This document shows, in pieces, positions 35,573 to 43,070 of a stretch of DNA of 64,000 nucleotides. The notes beneath the pieces were generated by a model. The model was not told where the DNA came from. It did no database searches and saw nothing but the letters and a program-made list of their open reading frames with translations. Position numbers and translations under genes: made by a program. Location of the stretch: positions 682,001-746,000 of the forward strand of contig NZ_CP047897.1 of NCBI RefSeq assembly GCF_009913235.1. The letters are read 5' to 3'. The stretch comes from Nibribacter ruber. Lineage in GTDB: Bacteria > Bacteroidota > Bacteroidia > Cytophagales > Hymenobacteraceae. The stretch's first letter is position 1, and the number at the start of each line of letters is the position of its first letter.

Positions 35573-36022
35573 ATGGCAGAGACCAAAGACAAAGACGCAA
35601 TTCAACAGATTTACAATAAAGTACTGCCTAAGGTAGCCGAACGAATCTACCAGCACTTAACCGAGGTGGTGGCCTTATTTGATGATTTCAGGCTGGAGAA
35701 GGTGGCAGATTACTGGACCAGGGACAAGGACGCAGCTTCTGACAAGGAGATCAGCATAGAAAATGGCAACGTGGCTCAGGTAGGATTGCAACTGCAACTG
35801 CTGGGTTTCCAACGGCCGGGCGTCACTGCCTTTGATCTGCAAAAAGACCTGGTTGTGAAACTAGACTACACTTCTTACACTGTTGGGCCAGACAGAAACA
35901 CTGCCTGGGAGGAAAAGCCCTATTTCTATGACTGGTCCAATCAAGAACTAGAGGAGCTGGCCGTGCGTTGGAGCGAAGCCATCATAGATGACCTCATCCA
36001 GCAACTGCAAACCGCTAAATAA
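35573..36022 (+). CDS. Hypothetical cytoplasmic protein
   Basis: The protein is 149 aa with no signal peptide and no membrane segment. The N-terminal third is helical (QQIYNKVLPKVAERIYQHLTE); the middle has alternating hydrophobic strands (QVGLQLQLLGFQRPGVTAF, DLVVKLDYTSYTVG); a C-terminal helix ends it (LEELAVRWSEAIIDDLIQQL). I recognise no family. It is the last gene before the cspA leader, 162 nt away, on the same strand, with no clear terminator between. Confidence 0.65.
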   Translation: MAETKDKDAIQQIYNKVLPKVAERIYQHLTEVVALFDDFRLEKVADYWTRDKDAASDKEISIENGNVAQVGLQLQLLGFQRPGVTAFDLQKDLVVKLDYTSYTVGPDRNTAWEEKPYFYDWSNQELEELAVRWSEAIIDDLIQQLQTAK

Positions 36023-36183
36023 GGCTAACCGCCTGAAGTTGACAGGTATACAGTACCCAAAAATTAGCCTGAAAAGGCAGCTTGAAAAAATATAAGGGCC
36101 TTTTGAAAGAATTTAGGTTTTTTTTGTATAATATTGAACCTAAGGCAGCGCATTGCTGTCTGTAGTGTATAATGAACAATATT

Positions 36184-36375
36184 ATGAATCAAGGAACAGT
36201 AAAATTCTTTAATACCGAAAAAGGTTTCGGTTTCATTAAAGACGGTAACACCAACCAAGAGTATTTCGTGCACGTATCTGGTCTTGTTGACGAAATCAGA
36301 GAGAACGACGAAGTTGTGTACGATCTTCAAGAAGGAAGAAAAGGACTAAACGCGGTTAACGTTAAACTTGCTTAG
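36184..36375 (+). CDS. Cold-shock protein, CspA family (copy 1)
   Basis: The protein is 63 aa from the ATG at 36184 (MNQGTVKFFNTEKGFGFIK); an in-frame start 12 nt upstream would add MNNI and is absent from the paralogue at 39702. RNP1 (KGFGFI) and RNP2 (YFVHVS) are intact. CspA proteins are single-domain OB folds that melt RNA structure. The leader before the ATG is AT-rich and shares the blocks TATAAT-ATTGAAC and GTGTATAAT with the leader of copy 2. 58 of 63 residues are identical to copy 2. A strong terminator follows. Confidence 0.95.
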   Translation: MNQGTVKFFNTEKGFGFIKDGNTNQEYFVHVSGLVDEIRENDEVVYDLQEGRKGLNAVNVKLA

Positions 36376-36400
36376 TCTTTCGCTATAAAGACATATTGCA

Positions 36401-36433
36401 AAAAAGCCCCTCCCACACGGAGGGGCTTTTTTT
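36401..36433 (+). terminator. Intrinsic terminator after cspA copy 1
   Basis: A 13-bp stem AAAAAGCCCCTCC / GGAGGGGCTTTTT with a 5-nt loop and T-run. Confidence 0.93.
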
Positions 36434-36455
36434 ATGCCCGCTTTTTTAAATGTGA

Positions 36456-36676
36456 GAATGAGAGATTGAGTGAAGGAGTGAATGAAAGGTTGGTGAATAT
36501 TATTGAAAGTGAAAATAAGCTAATGAATGAATTGAGAATGGAAAGGTCTTGAACCGTTTTTAGCCTGTTTTCGCCAAAACAGGCTAAAAACGGTTCTATT
36601 CTCAAGAGTTTCTACTTAGCATTCAAGGGGTTTACTCCTTACCCAATTTAATGCTCATTCGCTCAATTTCTCATTC
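36456..36676. repeat. Inverted purine-rich repeats flanking a palindrome
   Basis: GAATGAGAGATTGAGTGAAG at 36456 recurs inverted at 36654-36676 (23-nt arms, about four differences). Palindrome copy 13 sits near the centre of the 221-bp unit. The rest (36479-36540) continues as GAATGAA/GTGAATG-like repeats. The right arm touches the stop of the lytic transglycosylase gene. Confidence 0.7.
36555..36592. repeat. 38-bp palindrome, copy 13 (4-bp flank extension)
   Basis: CGTTTTTAGCCTGTTTTC, then CAAAACAGGCTAAAAACG. The A-T pair at arm position 8 replaces the consensus G-C on both sides. Flanks GAAC and GTTC pair. Confidence 0.95.
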
Positions 36677-36680
36677 AAAA

Positions 36681-37583
36681 CTACTCCGGCATGTCCAGGA
36701 CGAATTCTTTTCCGGGGGCTACGGTGAGCTTGTAGCCTTTGATCCAGGGATTGTACAGCCGAAGCGTCTTGTAGTTGGTGCCCTGTTCAAGAGCAAAGGC
36801 CGGAAGGTCTTCAATGGTGGAGCGCACGGTGTAGGTTTTGGTAGGCAGCGGCTTGTACCCTTGGTCACTTGGCAGTTCAAACCCGTACTTGGTGGGGTTA
36901 CCCAAGACTTCTTTCAGGGCCAGGATTCTGAACATGTACCTGAAGGTTTCATCATTCAGGAACAGGTCATAATATGAACTCACGCCTTGGCGCTTTAAGG
37001 CCGCGTCTATGCCGCCCATGCCTCTGTTATAAGAAGCAGCGGCGTTGGTCCATGACCCGAATTTAGAACGAGCTGTTTTTAAATACCTGATAGCAGCCTG
37101 CGTAGATTTCTGCACATGGAAGCGCTCATCCACCTCGGCGTTAACCAACAAGCCATACCCGCGTGCCGTGTCTGGCATGAGCTGCCAAAACCCAGAAGCA
37201 CCCGCCGGAGAAGTCACCGGACTAAAAAGGCTTTCGGCGAGGGCCAGATAAATAAAATCCTCTGGAATGTCGTTCTCCCGCAACACTTGTATGATTTGGT
37301 CTTGGTAACGCTGCATGCGCTTTAAGCCCAGTAGGGAGGTGGCGTGCAAGTAAGAGTTCACCAACAATTCGCGGTCCAGGCGTTCGGCCACGTCGGGTAC
37401 TTCCAGGGGAACGGGCTCCCCGGCAAAGGTCATAGCTGATGGCAGCGAAGGAGCCTTAAAGATTTTTCCTTCCCTAAAAGATCCGGCTTCGTCCTCCTTG
37501 ATCAAACTCTGCTGGCTGCACAAATGCAACGTGATGGAGATGATGAAGAAGATGGCCAGTGTTTTCCAGATTTGCTGATTCAT
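36681..37583 (-). CDS. Lytic transglycosylase (SLT domain)
   Basis: The protein is 300 aa. An N-terminal hydrophobic segment (TLAIFFIISITLHLC) acts as signal or anchor. The SLT domain (residues 100-215) has the catalytic Glu in FIYLALAESLFSP and the typical GASGFWQLMPDTARGYGL, then AAIRYLK and AAASYNRGMGG. These enzymes cleave peptidoglycan with formation of 1,6-anhydro-muramic acid. The C-terminal 60 residues (YTVRSTIEDLPAFALEQGTN, then YNPWIKG) resemble a LysM-like wall-binding unit as in MltD. The gene stands alone. Confidence 0.87.
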   Translation of the reverse strand: MNQQIWKTLAIFFIISITLHLCSQQSLIKEDEAGSFREGKIFKAPSLPSAMTFAGEPVPLEVPDVAERLDRELLVNSYLHATSLLGLKRMQRYQDQIIQVLRENDIPEDFIYLALAESLFSPVTSPAGASGFWQLMPDTARGYGLLVNAEVDERFHVQKSTQAAIRYLKTARSKFGSWTNAAASYNRGMGGIDAALKRQGVSSYYDLFLNDETFRYMFRILALKEVLGNPTKYGFELPSDQGYKPLPTKTYTVRSTIEDLPAFALEQGTNYKTLRLYNPWIKGYKLTVAPGKEFVLDMPE

Positions 37584-37751
37584 GATTTCCTCCTTTTCCT
37601 AAGCACCTTGCAAAAGGCGTTCCCGTTCCTTCCCTTCTACGAAATTTACCCGCTCTATAGTTAAACGATGGGCAACGGAAAATTAGTGCCATCTATCACA
37701 GAAGCCTGGCAACAAGATGGAATGATGAAGGGACAAAAGAGAAGAGAATTC

Positions 37752-37789
37752 CGTTTTTGCCCTGTTTTACCCAAAACAAGCCAAAAACG
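37752..37789. repeat. 38-bp palindrome, copy 14 (3-bp flank extension)
   Basis: CGTTTTTGCCCTGTTTTA, then CCCAAAACAAGCCAAAAACG. TTC and GAA extend the outer stem. It lies 12 nt from the stop of the cupin gene. Confidence 0.9.
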
Positions 37790-37801
37790 GAACAAAAGAT
37801 T

Positions 37802-38413
37802 TTAAGCCGCCACCCGCTGGATAATCACTTTACAGGGTTCTTGGGAAGTAACGACAATGGTGTGCGGCGCATGCAGAGGCACCTCAAAGTAACTGCCGGG
37901 CTTCAGATAGTACTCCTGGTTGTTGGCGGTGACGGTACAAGACCCTTCCAGCACCAGAAAGCGCTCATACTGATCATGGTGGGTTTCAGGGGCAGACTTG
38001 TCTTTGAGCCAGGCAATGGCAGTGATCATTTCCGGCTCCGCCGAAATAATACACGCATGGATGTTTTCCGAATCCTGGGGCAATTGCATGTCTGGACGTG
38101 AAATCCAAACGCTGAAATCTTCAGGAGTAGAGACTGGAGTAAGCGTAGGCGCCGTTACGGGCTCCTCGCCGGCTTTTAGGCGTTCCATGTAAGCTATAGT
38201 GGCCAGGAGTAAAGGCTTCACATTGCCGGGAGGCTCTACGGCATGCGCCTGGGAATAGGTCTCCAAGGTCGTTTCAATGGCAGTCAGCTCTGCGCGCACG
38301 GCAGGGGATTGAGCGGCCATGGACTCTACCAATTCCATCTCCTCAGGAGAGGCGGCTCCCATTACGTACAGTTCCAGCAAGCCAGACGCTAGTATCTCAG
38401 ATGGTTGGTTCAT
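37802..38413 (-). CDS. Anti-sigma-like protein with cupin domain
   Basis: The protein is 203 aa. Residues 1-60 (ILASGLLELYVMGAASPEEMELVE...) match the N-terminal domain of Bacteroidota RskA-type anti-sigma factors. Instead of a membrane helix, the C-terminal part is a cupin: HHDQYERFLVLEGSC near 143-157 and PGSYFEVPLHAPHTI near 170-184, with several possible metal ligands. This recalls ChrR, whose cupin senses oxidative signals, but the Zn-binding HxxxCxxC motif of ChrR is not visible. The start codon overlaps the stop of the sigma factor gene (ATGA), so the two are made together. Confidence 0.8.
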   Translation of the reverse strand: MNQPSEILASGLLELYVMGAASPEEMELVESMAAQSPAVRAELTAIETTLETYSQAHAVEPPGNVKPLLLATIAYMERLKAGEEPVTAPTLTPVSTPEDFSVWISRPDMQLPQDSENIHACIISAEPEMITAIAWLKDKSAPETHHDQYERFLVLEGSCTVTANNQEYYLKPGSYFEVPLHAPHTIVVTSQEPCKVIIQRVAA

Positions 38414-38934
38414 GCGGCTCTCTCTGCTCCTATGTGTTTAAATGCCAGTTTAAGACTGGTCTTCAGGGTTTCTTCTGGAATGCCCAATTCCTGCGCTGCC
38501 TCCTGGCAGGAATAGCCTTTCAGGTAAATCAGTTCCAAGGCTTCCTTTTCCTGGGGTTCCAGAAAATAAAAAGTGTCTGGTTGATCCTGGCTTTCCTTTG
38601 CTAATGCAAAAGTACTGTTTTCTGAACGCTGGGCAAGGTGCTGAAATTTTCCGGTTTTCACCGCCTCAATGGCAATGCCTCTGGCAATGGCCAGGCCCCA
38701 GGTAAGAAAACGTGAGGTGGAAGCGTCATACAGCTTGATCCTGGACCAAATGGCCACAAACGTTTCTTGCAAGACCTGCTCGGCAATGGCGGTGTCCTGC
38801 ACAATTCTGGAGATGACCCCCAGCAGCACAGGAGCATAGTTGGTATATAGGTTGCCCAACACAGACTGGTCTCCATTTTTTAAAGCGGCAATCATGTACT
38901 GTTCTGCGTGCTCCTGAAGTTTACTCCTTATCAT
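38410..38934 (-). CDS. ECF-type RNA polymerase sigma factor
   Basis: The protein is 174 aa. Region 2 (LYTNYAPVLLGVISRIVQD, then VLQETFVAIWSRIKLYDAS) and region 4 (EKEALELIYLKGYSCQEAAQELGIPEETLKTSLKLAF, read in two parts) are clear; region 3 is absent, as in all ECF factors. It directs RNA polymerase to a small stress regulon. The overlapping downstream gene encodes its probable anti-sigma partner, with a cupin that may sense the signal. Autoregulation is usual in such pairs, but no promoter was identified upstream. Confidence 0.92.
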   Translation of the reverse strand: MIRSKLQEHAEQYMIAALKNGDQSVLGNLYTNYAPVLLGVISRIVQDTAIAEQVLQETFVAIWSRIKLYDASTSRFLTWGLAIARGIAIEAVKTGKFQHLAQRSENSTFALAKESQDQPDTFYFLEPQEKEALELIYLKGYSCQEAAQELGIPEETLKTSLKLAFKHIGAERAA

Positions 38935-39057
38935 ACCCTTCTCTAACGAAAATTTGACGGGACTGCCTACCCTTATTTAGCAATTGGTCCATCATCTGGA
39001 AGATACACAGCTTTTGGCACAAACCAAGAACCGCCGGTACAACCCGGCAGCAATTCC

Positions 39058-39450
39058 CTACCGGAGCAAGCCCTTGCCTTTAAGCCAGTCAAATATGAGC
39101 TTGTCTACGGCTGACACCTTGTCCCTGTCTTTGTAGCACAACCAAACCAACTCCTCAATTTCATGGTCTGGCTTAAGCGTGCCTGCATACCGGCCCGTGT
39201 AACACGTCATTTGAACCAATACGCCATCTGGGTGACTGTCTGCCTGCGCCTGAAAGACGCCCATTAATTGCAGGGAGGCTGCGTCCAGATCAACGCTTAA
39301 CTCTTCCTTTATTTCCCTAAGCAAGGTCTGGGCGTCTGTCTCACCCAACTCCCGTTTGCCGCCGGGCAGATAATAGCTGGTTCTGCCTTTGCTGCGGGTG
39401 CTCAGCACCAACCCCTCACTCGTTTCTATCCAGGCCAGTTTGTCTATCAT
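39058..39450 (-). CDS. NUDIX hydrolase
   Basis: The protein is 130 aa from the ATG at 39450 (MIDKLAWIETSEG); an in-frame TTG at 39459 is less likely. The Nudix box is intact: GGKRELGETDAQTLLREIKEEL, residues about 32-53, with the REIKEEL metal-binding helix. It hydrolyses a nucleoside diphosphate linked to another group; the substrate cannot be read from the sequence, although the short single-domain form is like MutT-type housecleaning enzymes. Not linked to the sigma factor gene (123 bp apart). Confidence 0.9.
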   Translation of the reverse strand: MIDKLAWIETSEGLVLSTRSKGRTSYYLPGGKRELGETDAQTLLREIKEELSVDLDAASLQLMGVFQAQADSHPDGVLVQMTCYTGRYAGTLKPDHEIEELVWLCYKDRDKVSAVDKLIFDWLKGKGLLR

Positions 39451-39701
39451 GTCTTTCAAATAAAATGCAGAATAACGGTGTGGCCAGCCTGTTATGAAAA
39501 AATAATTTAAAATATTTTTTGTAGGACAATTTTTCTCTACTGACCTCGGATTCCTACTTCTAAAGGGCCTAAGACCCTACTTGCTTTTCAAAAAATATGG
39601 TTAAACCGTAATGACCCCAGCGGTAAATATAGCGAGTATAAAATATATTGAACGAAAAATGAGTGGCTGGCGTATTAAGTGTATAATAATCAAAAAACAA
39701 G

Positions 39702-39893
39702 ATGAATCAAGGAACAGTAAAATTCTTTAATTCCGAAAAAGGTTTCGGTTTTATTAAAGACAACAGTGACAATCAAGAGTATTTCGTGCACGTATCTGGT
39801 CTTGTTGACGAGATCAGAGAAAACGACGAAGTAGTCTATGATCTTCAAGAAGGAAGAAAAGGACTTAACGCTACCAATGTGAAACTAGCGTAG
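39702..39893 (+). CDS. Cold-shock protein, CspA family (copy 2)
   Basis: The protein is 63 aa and differs from copy 1 at five positions, three of them together in the loop after KGFGFIKD. RNP1 KGFGFI and RNP2 YFVHVS are conserved. The 200-nt region upstream is AT-rich and shares TATATTGAAC and AAGTGTATAAT with the leader of copy 1, which suggests the two genes arose by duplication with their control region and are regulated alike. It ends at its own terminator. The two genes are 3.5 kb apart. Confidence 0.95.
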   Translation: MNQGTVKFFNSEKGFGFIKDNSDNQEYFVHVSGLVDEIRENDEVVYDLQEGRKGLNATNVKLA

Positions 39894-39910
39894 TCTAGCC
39901 ATACATTCTC

Positions 39911-39942
39911 AAAAAAGCCTTCCCCACCCGGAAGGCTTTTTT
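39911..39942 (+). terminator. Intrinsic terminator after cspA copy 2
   Basis: AAAAAAGCCTTCC pairs with GGAAGGCTTTTTT around a short loop. Same architecture as the terminator of copy 1 but different stem bases. Confidence 0.93.
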
Positions 39943-39972
39943 CATGCCCCTACGGTACCAGGTCTCCCTATT

Positions 39973-40010
39973 CATTTTTGGCCTGTTTCCGGCAAAACCT
40001 GCCAAAAACG
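39973..40010. repeat. 38-bp palindrome, copy 15
   Basis: CATTTTTGGCCTGTTTCC, then GGCAAAACCTGCCAAAAACG. The second base of the left arm is A. It is 30 nt behind the cspA copy 2 terminator. Confidence 0.88.
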
Positions 40011-40097
40011 ATTCTATGACAGAAAACTTATTTCTGTGGTTCTTATCCATCTTGCTAGTTTCGCGTAAAAATTAGCACACAAAACCCAAAGGAGTCC

Positions 40098-40439
40098 ATG
40101 GAAGAGCAAAGCCAGCACTGGGATGAAGCCCTTTACAACGAACTGAACCTGTATTTCAAGAGCCGCATCCGGGAGCTTCTGGAAGCCAACCCTGCCCTGC
40201 TCCAACGTCAGCAAGAAAACAAACTGCAGCTGGCAGACCTGGTGGCCTGCATGCCCCTGGAAGACCAGAACCGCTGGCACCGCTTCCTGCACCTAGATCA
40301 GTTGAAACTCAACCAAGACCTGCAAAACCATCTGGAAGGCAAAGGCGAACCCTTCAATCCCGGCACCCGCTTCGGCAATCCGTTTGGCACCTTTTCCCGC
40401 CAAGACCTGGACGACGACCTTCCCAAAGAAACCTGGTAA
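40098..40439 (+). CDS. Hypothetical small acidic protein
   Basis: The protein is 113 aa, rich in Gln, Leu, Asn and Glu, mostly helical (DEALYNELNLYFKSRIRELL, LLQRQQENKLQLADLV). The C-terminus is a loose Gly/Pro/Phe segment (GTRFGNPFGTFSRQDLDDD). No signal peptide or membrane segment. I do not recognise the family. A purine-rich GGAG lies 7 nt before the ATG, one of the few Shine-Dalgarno-like sites here. Confidence 0.65.
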   Translation: MEEQSQHWDEALYNELNLYFKSRIRELLEANPALLQRQQENKLQLADLVACMPLEDQNRWHRFLHLDQLKLNQDLQNHLEGKGEPFNPGTRFGNPFGTFSRQDLDDDLPKETW

Positions 40440-40482
40440 GCCTTTTTTGTAATTAATAGTTTGTAGTTAACAAGTAATTACC

Positions 40483-40944
40483 TCACCGCAGGGCGTCAAA
40501 GCTATATTGTGCGTCTGACCAGAAAGCATCTAGCGCGATGATGCGGGGTTTGAAAAAGGAAATTAACGCGGGCCAGTCGTCTTTGTTGAAAACGCTGACC
40601 GGGCTAAGTTCTTTGTAGATTCTGCTGACGGTTCTGCCGTAGTCGTCTGTAGTGTGCAGCGCCCATTCCCATTCCTCTTCCAGGGTCTCGTGCAGCAGCG
40701 TCTTGAGGGCCAGAAACTGTTCAAAGTACATCTCTTGGATTTCAATGTCTACGTGCGTTATCTCAATGGCAATTGAGGCTGTTTTCTTATCGGCGTCCAT
40801 TTTAAAGGCCACGCCAGGCAGCCCCGTCTTGTAATTGACCCAGTTGGTACGCAGCCCTTCCGCCGACAGGTGGGGCGCTATGTATTGGCCAAAGGTGGTC
40901 CAGAAGGCTTGTCTAAGTTGGGAGGCTTGTTCTCTCGTGTACAT
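40483..40944 (-). CDS. DUF4268 domain protein
   Basis: The protein is 153 aa from the ATG at 40944 (MYTREQASQLRQAFWTTFGQY); codons before it up to 40983 are unlikely. The sequence matches the DUF4268 family: an N-terminal helix with RQAFWTTFGQYI, then GVAFKMDADKKTASIAIEI and WALHTTDDYGRTVSRIY. The domain is found alone and at the C-terminus of some restriction-related nucleases; its role as a single gene is unknown. It converges on the small protein gene at 40098. Confidence 0.8.
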   Translation of the reverse strand: MYTREQASQLRQAFWTTFGQYIAPHLSAEGLRTNWVNYKTGLPGVAFKMDADKKTASIAIEITHVDIEIQEMYFEQFLALKTLLHETLEEEWEWALHTTDDYGRTVSRIYKELSPVSVFNKDDWPALISFFKPRIIALDAFWSDAQYSFDALR

Positions 40945-41383
40945 TCTAAGGGATAAAGCAAAAGAAGGACGGCAAGTTATCACTGCCTTTTAACATGTAC
41001 GGCACTTGGCTTCACTATTCTTTCTCTTTCCCTGAATTTTTGCCTGTCTTGCAGGTGCCTGGCCCCTTCTTTCAGCCCATCTTACAATAAATAATCGCTT
41101 GCCTGCTCCTAACAAGTCATGTCTTCTAAATGCCACTACCGGAAAATCTCAGTCTGGCAATGCACATAAAAGAGCTTGTAATTACTTAGTAGTAGGTATT
41201 CCAGAACTGGAAGAAAAATTGGTTATTTGTAGTGCCTGGTAGATTTTGAAAGGTTCTACTATGGTTTTTTGTTTTGTCTGTTAAAAAGGGAACCTCGGGG
41301 GTGGTTCCCTTTTTACTTTTTGTCCCCTCCTCTCTTCCTGCCTTTCCTAGCCTACCACTTTTCACCAAATAACTATCAAGGAT
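40945..41383. other. 439-bp intergenic stretch
   Basis: It holds a strong two-way terminator (41283-41314) and no convincing reading frame. On the plus strand a possible promoter-like TTATTTG lies near 41222, about 60 nt before the terminator, so a short non-coding RNA ending at 41314 is conceivable. Confidence 0.4.
41283..41314. terminator. Two-way terminator downstream of the seven-helix membrane protein
   Basis: AAAAAGGGAACC pairs perfectly with GGTTCCCTTTTT around an 8-nt loop. T-runs exist on both strands. On the minus strand it is 69 nt beyond the gene ending at 41384. Confidence 0.85.
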
Positions 41384-42046
41384 TTACCATCTCCGCCAGG
41401 GGTTTTGCCCTTCCCGCTTTACATGCGCATATAGCAAGTAGAAGTACAGAGCGTCAAAAATCAGAATACCTGCATACAAAAGTAGTAGCAAGTAAGACTT
41501 AGGGAAATACAAGTAAAACAGCACCGACGGAAACACGGTACCCACCAGTTTACTGCCGGCAATGTACAAGGACTGGCCTTGCACATTATTCCGTTTGAGG
41601 TACATTCTCACAAACAAGATGGACATCATGAGGTTCTGCCCGAAGGCTGCGTAAATGCCTATGTACTCATTGAATTCCCTGGAAATGGCAGCAATCAGGA
41701 GCGCCGCAAACACCAGCGAGAAGCCAAACGTGGGGTAAAACAAATTGCCGGATAGGTGTGCCGGAAACTCCTTTTTGCCATACCGCAGGTACTGCACCAG
41801 AATGCCCACGTCAAACACTAGCCAGAGGTAGTCAATGTACAACTGCGGCAAAGGATGCGGGTGCACGAAGGAAAAGATGAACTCCCACGCTAGGTTGGCA
41901 CACAGGGCCGCCATGGGCATGCCGTAGGTTTTGTCCAGGTAACCGCGTCGCAAAATCAAAAGGTAGGTGATGGTCCAGAAGATGCCGCTCCCAATCATGA
42001 GAAAATGAGACAGGCCAGTGTCCAGGTGATGAGGATTCTCTAACAT
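41384..42046 (-). CDS. Seven-helix membrane protein, Pyr4/PaxB terpene-cyclase-like
   Basis: The protein is 220 aa with about seven membrane helices and little else. Helix 2 carries CANLAWEFIFSFVHP with Glu55, helix 3 reads WLVFDVGILVQYL, and the last helix LLYAGILIFDALYFY holds Asp198. The two intramembrane acids at these places, and the NxxWE motif, recall the fungal Pyr4/PaxB membrane terpene cyclases (active-site Glu63 and Asp218 in Pyr4). No terpenoid gene is nearby, so the activity is only a suggestion; an unrelated membrane role is equally possible. Confidence 0.55.
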   Translation of the reverse strand: MLENPHHLDTGLSHFLMIGSGIFWTITYLLILRRGYLDKTYGMPMAALCANLAWEFIFSFVHPHPLPQLYIDYLWLVFDVGILVQYLRYGKKEFPAHLSGNLFYPTFGFSLVFAALLIAAISREFNEYIGIYAAFGQNLMMSILFVRMYLKRNNVQGQSLYIAGSKLVGTVFPSVLFYLYFPKSYLLLLLYAGILIFDALYFYLLYAHVKREGQNPWRRW

Positions 42047-42116
42047 ATTCGCTTAACCCGCTAAGACTTCTTTTGGTTATAGACTTTCTTGACAAAAAGT
42101 ACAGAAAAGTCAGCCA

Positions 42117-42154
42117 CGTTTTTGGCGTGTTTTCCAGAAAATAGCCTAAAAACG
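42117..42154. repeat. 38-bp palindrome, copy 16
   Basis: CGTTTTTGGCGTGTTTTC, then AGAAAATAGCCTAAAAACG. The right arm has the ATAGCCT variant shared with copy 1 in pabB. Confidence 0.9.
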
Positions 42155-42188
42155 GAGCCTCGGGCCGTAGGAAGAATCTTGCGTTGCC

Positions 42189-42962
42189 TCATTCTCCATC
42201 TTTCCGGAGAACCGTCAGTTCCTGAAGAAAAGCTTCCATCTTTTCATAATGCGACCCTTTCCAATAAACCTTCTGGCAGCCTGTGCATTGGTAAAACTCA
42301 TCAAAGTACCGCTCGGTTTTTTGTTGGAGATGAGCCCTTACAGATGGCTTAGATACTTTTTGCAGCAGGCTGTTGCAAGCCATGCACCGGGTGAAAGGCC
42401 GGAAAGAAATTTTTGAAATCCTTAAGAAGGCCAACACTTCTAGCAGTTGAATCTTTGGGTCTTGGGACCGGAGCCAGTAACCCCAAATTATGGCTTTTCG
42501 CTTCAGAAGGCCTACGTCTCTGGTCAGTACTATTCTCTGCTCTTTTTGTGCCAGATCGGCCAGCTCCGCGTCAGTGGCATGCGTGGCATAGTGGGCATCA
42601 AATCCCAGCAGTCGCAACTGCCGGGCCAGTTTCCCCAGATGCACATCCAGCAGAAAAATCAATGGGTCTGGTAATGCAGTTTGCAGTTGGCTACCAGTGG
42701 AAGGCGCTTTCCAATCAACGGGAATCACTTCTAGTAAAGCGCCATGAGTTAAAGGCTCTTGAAAGGAAACGCTTCTTCCGTTTAGGTGTATCAAACCCAC
42801 TTCTAGGTGCGGCACGCCCAGGGCTTCCATGGCATCTTTCACGGAAGGTCTACCACTAAAAAAGTAAGCAAGGGGGCTACTGCCCTGCTGGTGTTTCCTG
42901 AGGAAATCCTGCAAGCGACCCTTAAACGAGAAGGCGGCCTCTTGTTGCATTCGCGTAGTCAT
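42189..42962 (-). CDS. Mut7-C RNase-domain protein with ubiquitin-like N-terminus
   Basis: The protein is 257 aa from the ATG at 42962 (MTTRMQQEAAFSFKG). The frame continues upstream to 43070, but that part reads through a palindrome copy and is not family-like. Residues 1-85 are the Mut7-C ubiquitin-like fold. The PIN-type Mut7-C domain follows with acids in FLLDVHLGKLARQLRLLG and RIVLTRDVGLLKRK. Two CxxC pairs (CMAC near 200, CTGC near 233) form a C-terminal zinc ribbon. A ribonuclease is predicted; target unknown. Confidence 0.88.
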   Translation of the reverse strand: MTTRMQQEAAFSFKGRLQDFLRKHQQGSSPLAYFFSGRPSVKDAMEALGVPHLEVGLIHLNGRSVSFQEPLTHGALLEVIPVDWKAPSTGSQLQTALPDPLIFLLDVHLGKLARQLRLLGFDAHYATHATDAELADLAQKEQRIVLTRDVGLLKRKAIIWGYWLRSQDPKIQLLEVLAFLRISKISFRPFTRCMACNSLLQKVSKPSVRAHLQQKTERYFDEFYQCTGCQKVYWKGSHYEKMEAFLQELTVLRKDGE

Positions 42963-43015
42963 GAAACCAAAACCAGATGTTCCTCCACCAAATTTTGGCG
43001 AAAAGTGAAGGCCGT

Positions 43016-43053
43016 CGTTTTTGGGATAATTTCCAGGAAACAGCCCAAAAACG
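43016..43053. repeat. 38-bp palindrome, copy 17 (7-bp flank extension)
   Basis: CGTTTTTGGGATAATTTC, then CAGGAAACAGCCCAAAAACG. Flanks AGGCCGT (43009-43015) and ACGGCCT (43054-43060) pair perfectly. It fills the gap between the Mut7-C start and the msrA stop. Confidence 0.92.
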
Positions 43054-43070
43054 ACGGCCTGTACCTTCAA

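Noticed and set aside
41186..41368. 60-codon minus-strand frame
   Set aside because: It reads through the terminator hairpin at 41283-41314 and has no protein-like features.
42963..43070. N-terminal extension of the Mut7-C protein
   Set aside because: The extra codons translate a palindrome copy and its flanks; the ATG at 42962 gives the family N-terminus.
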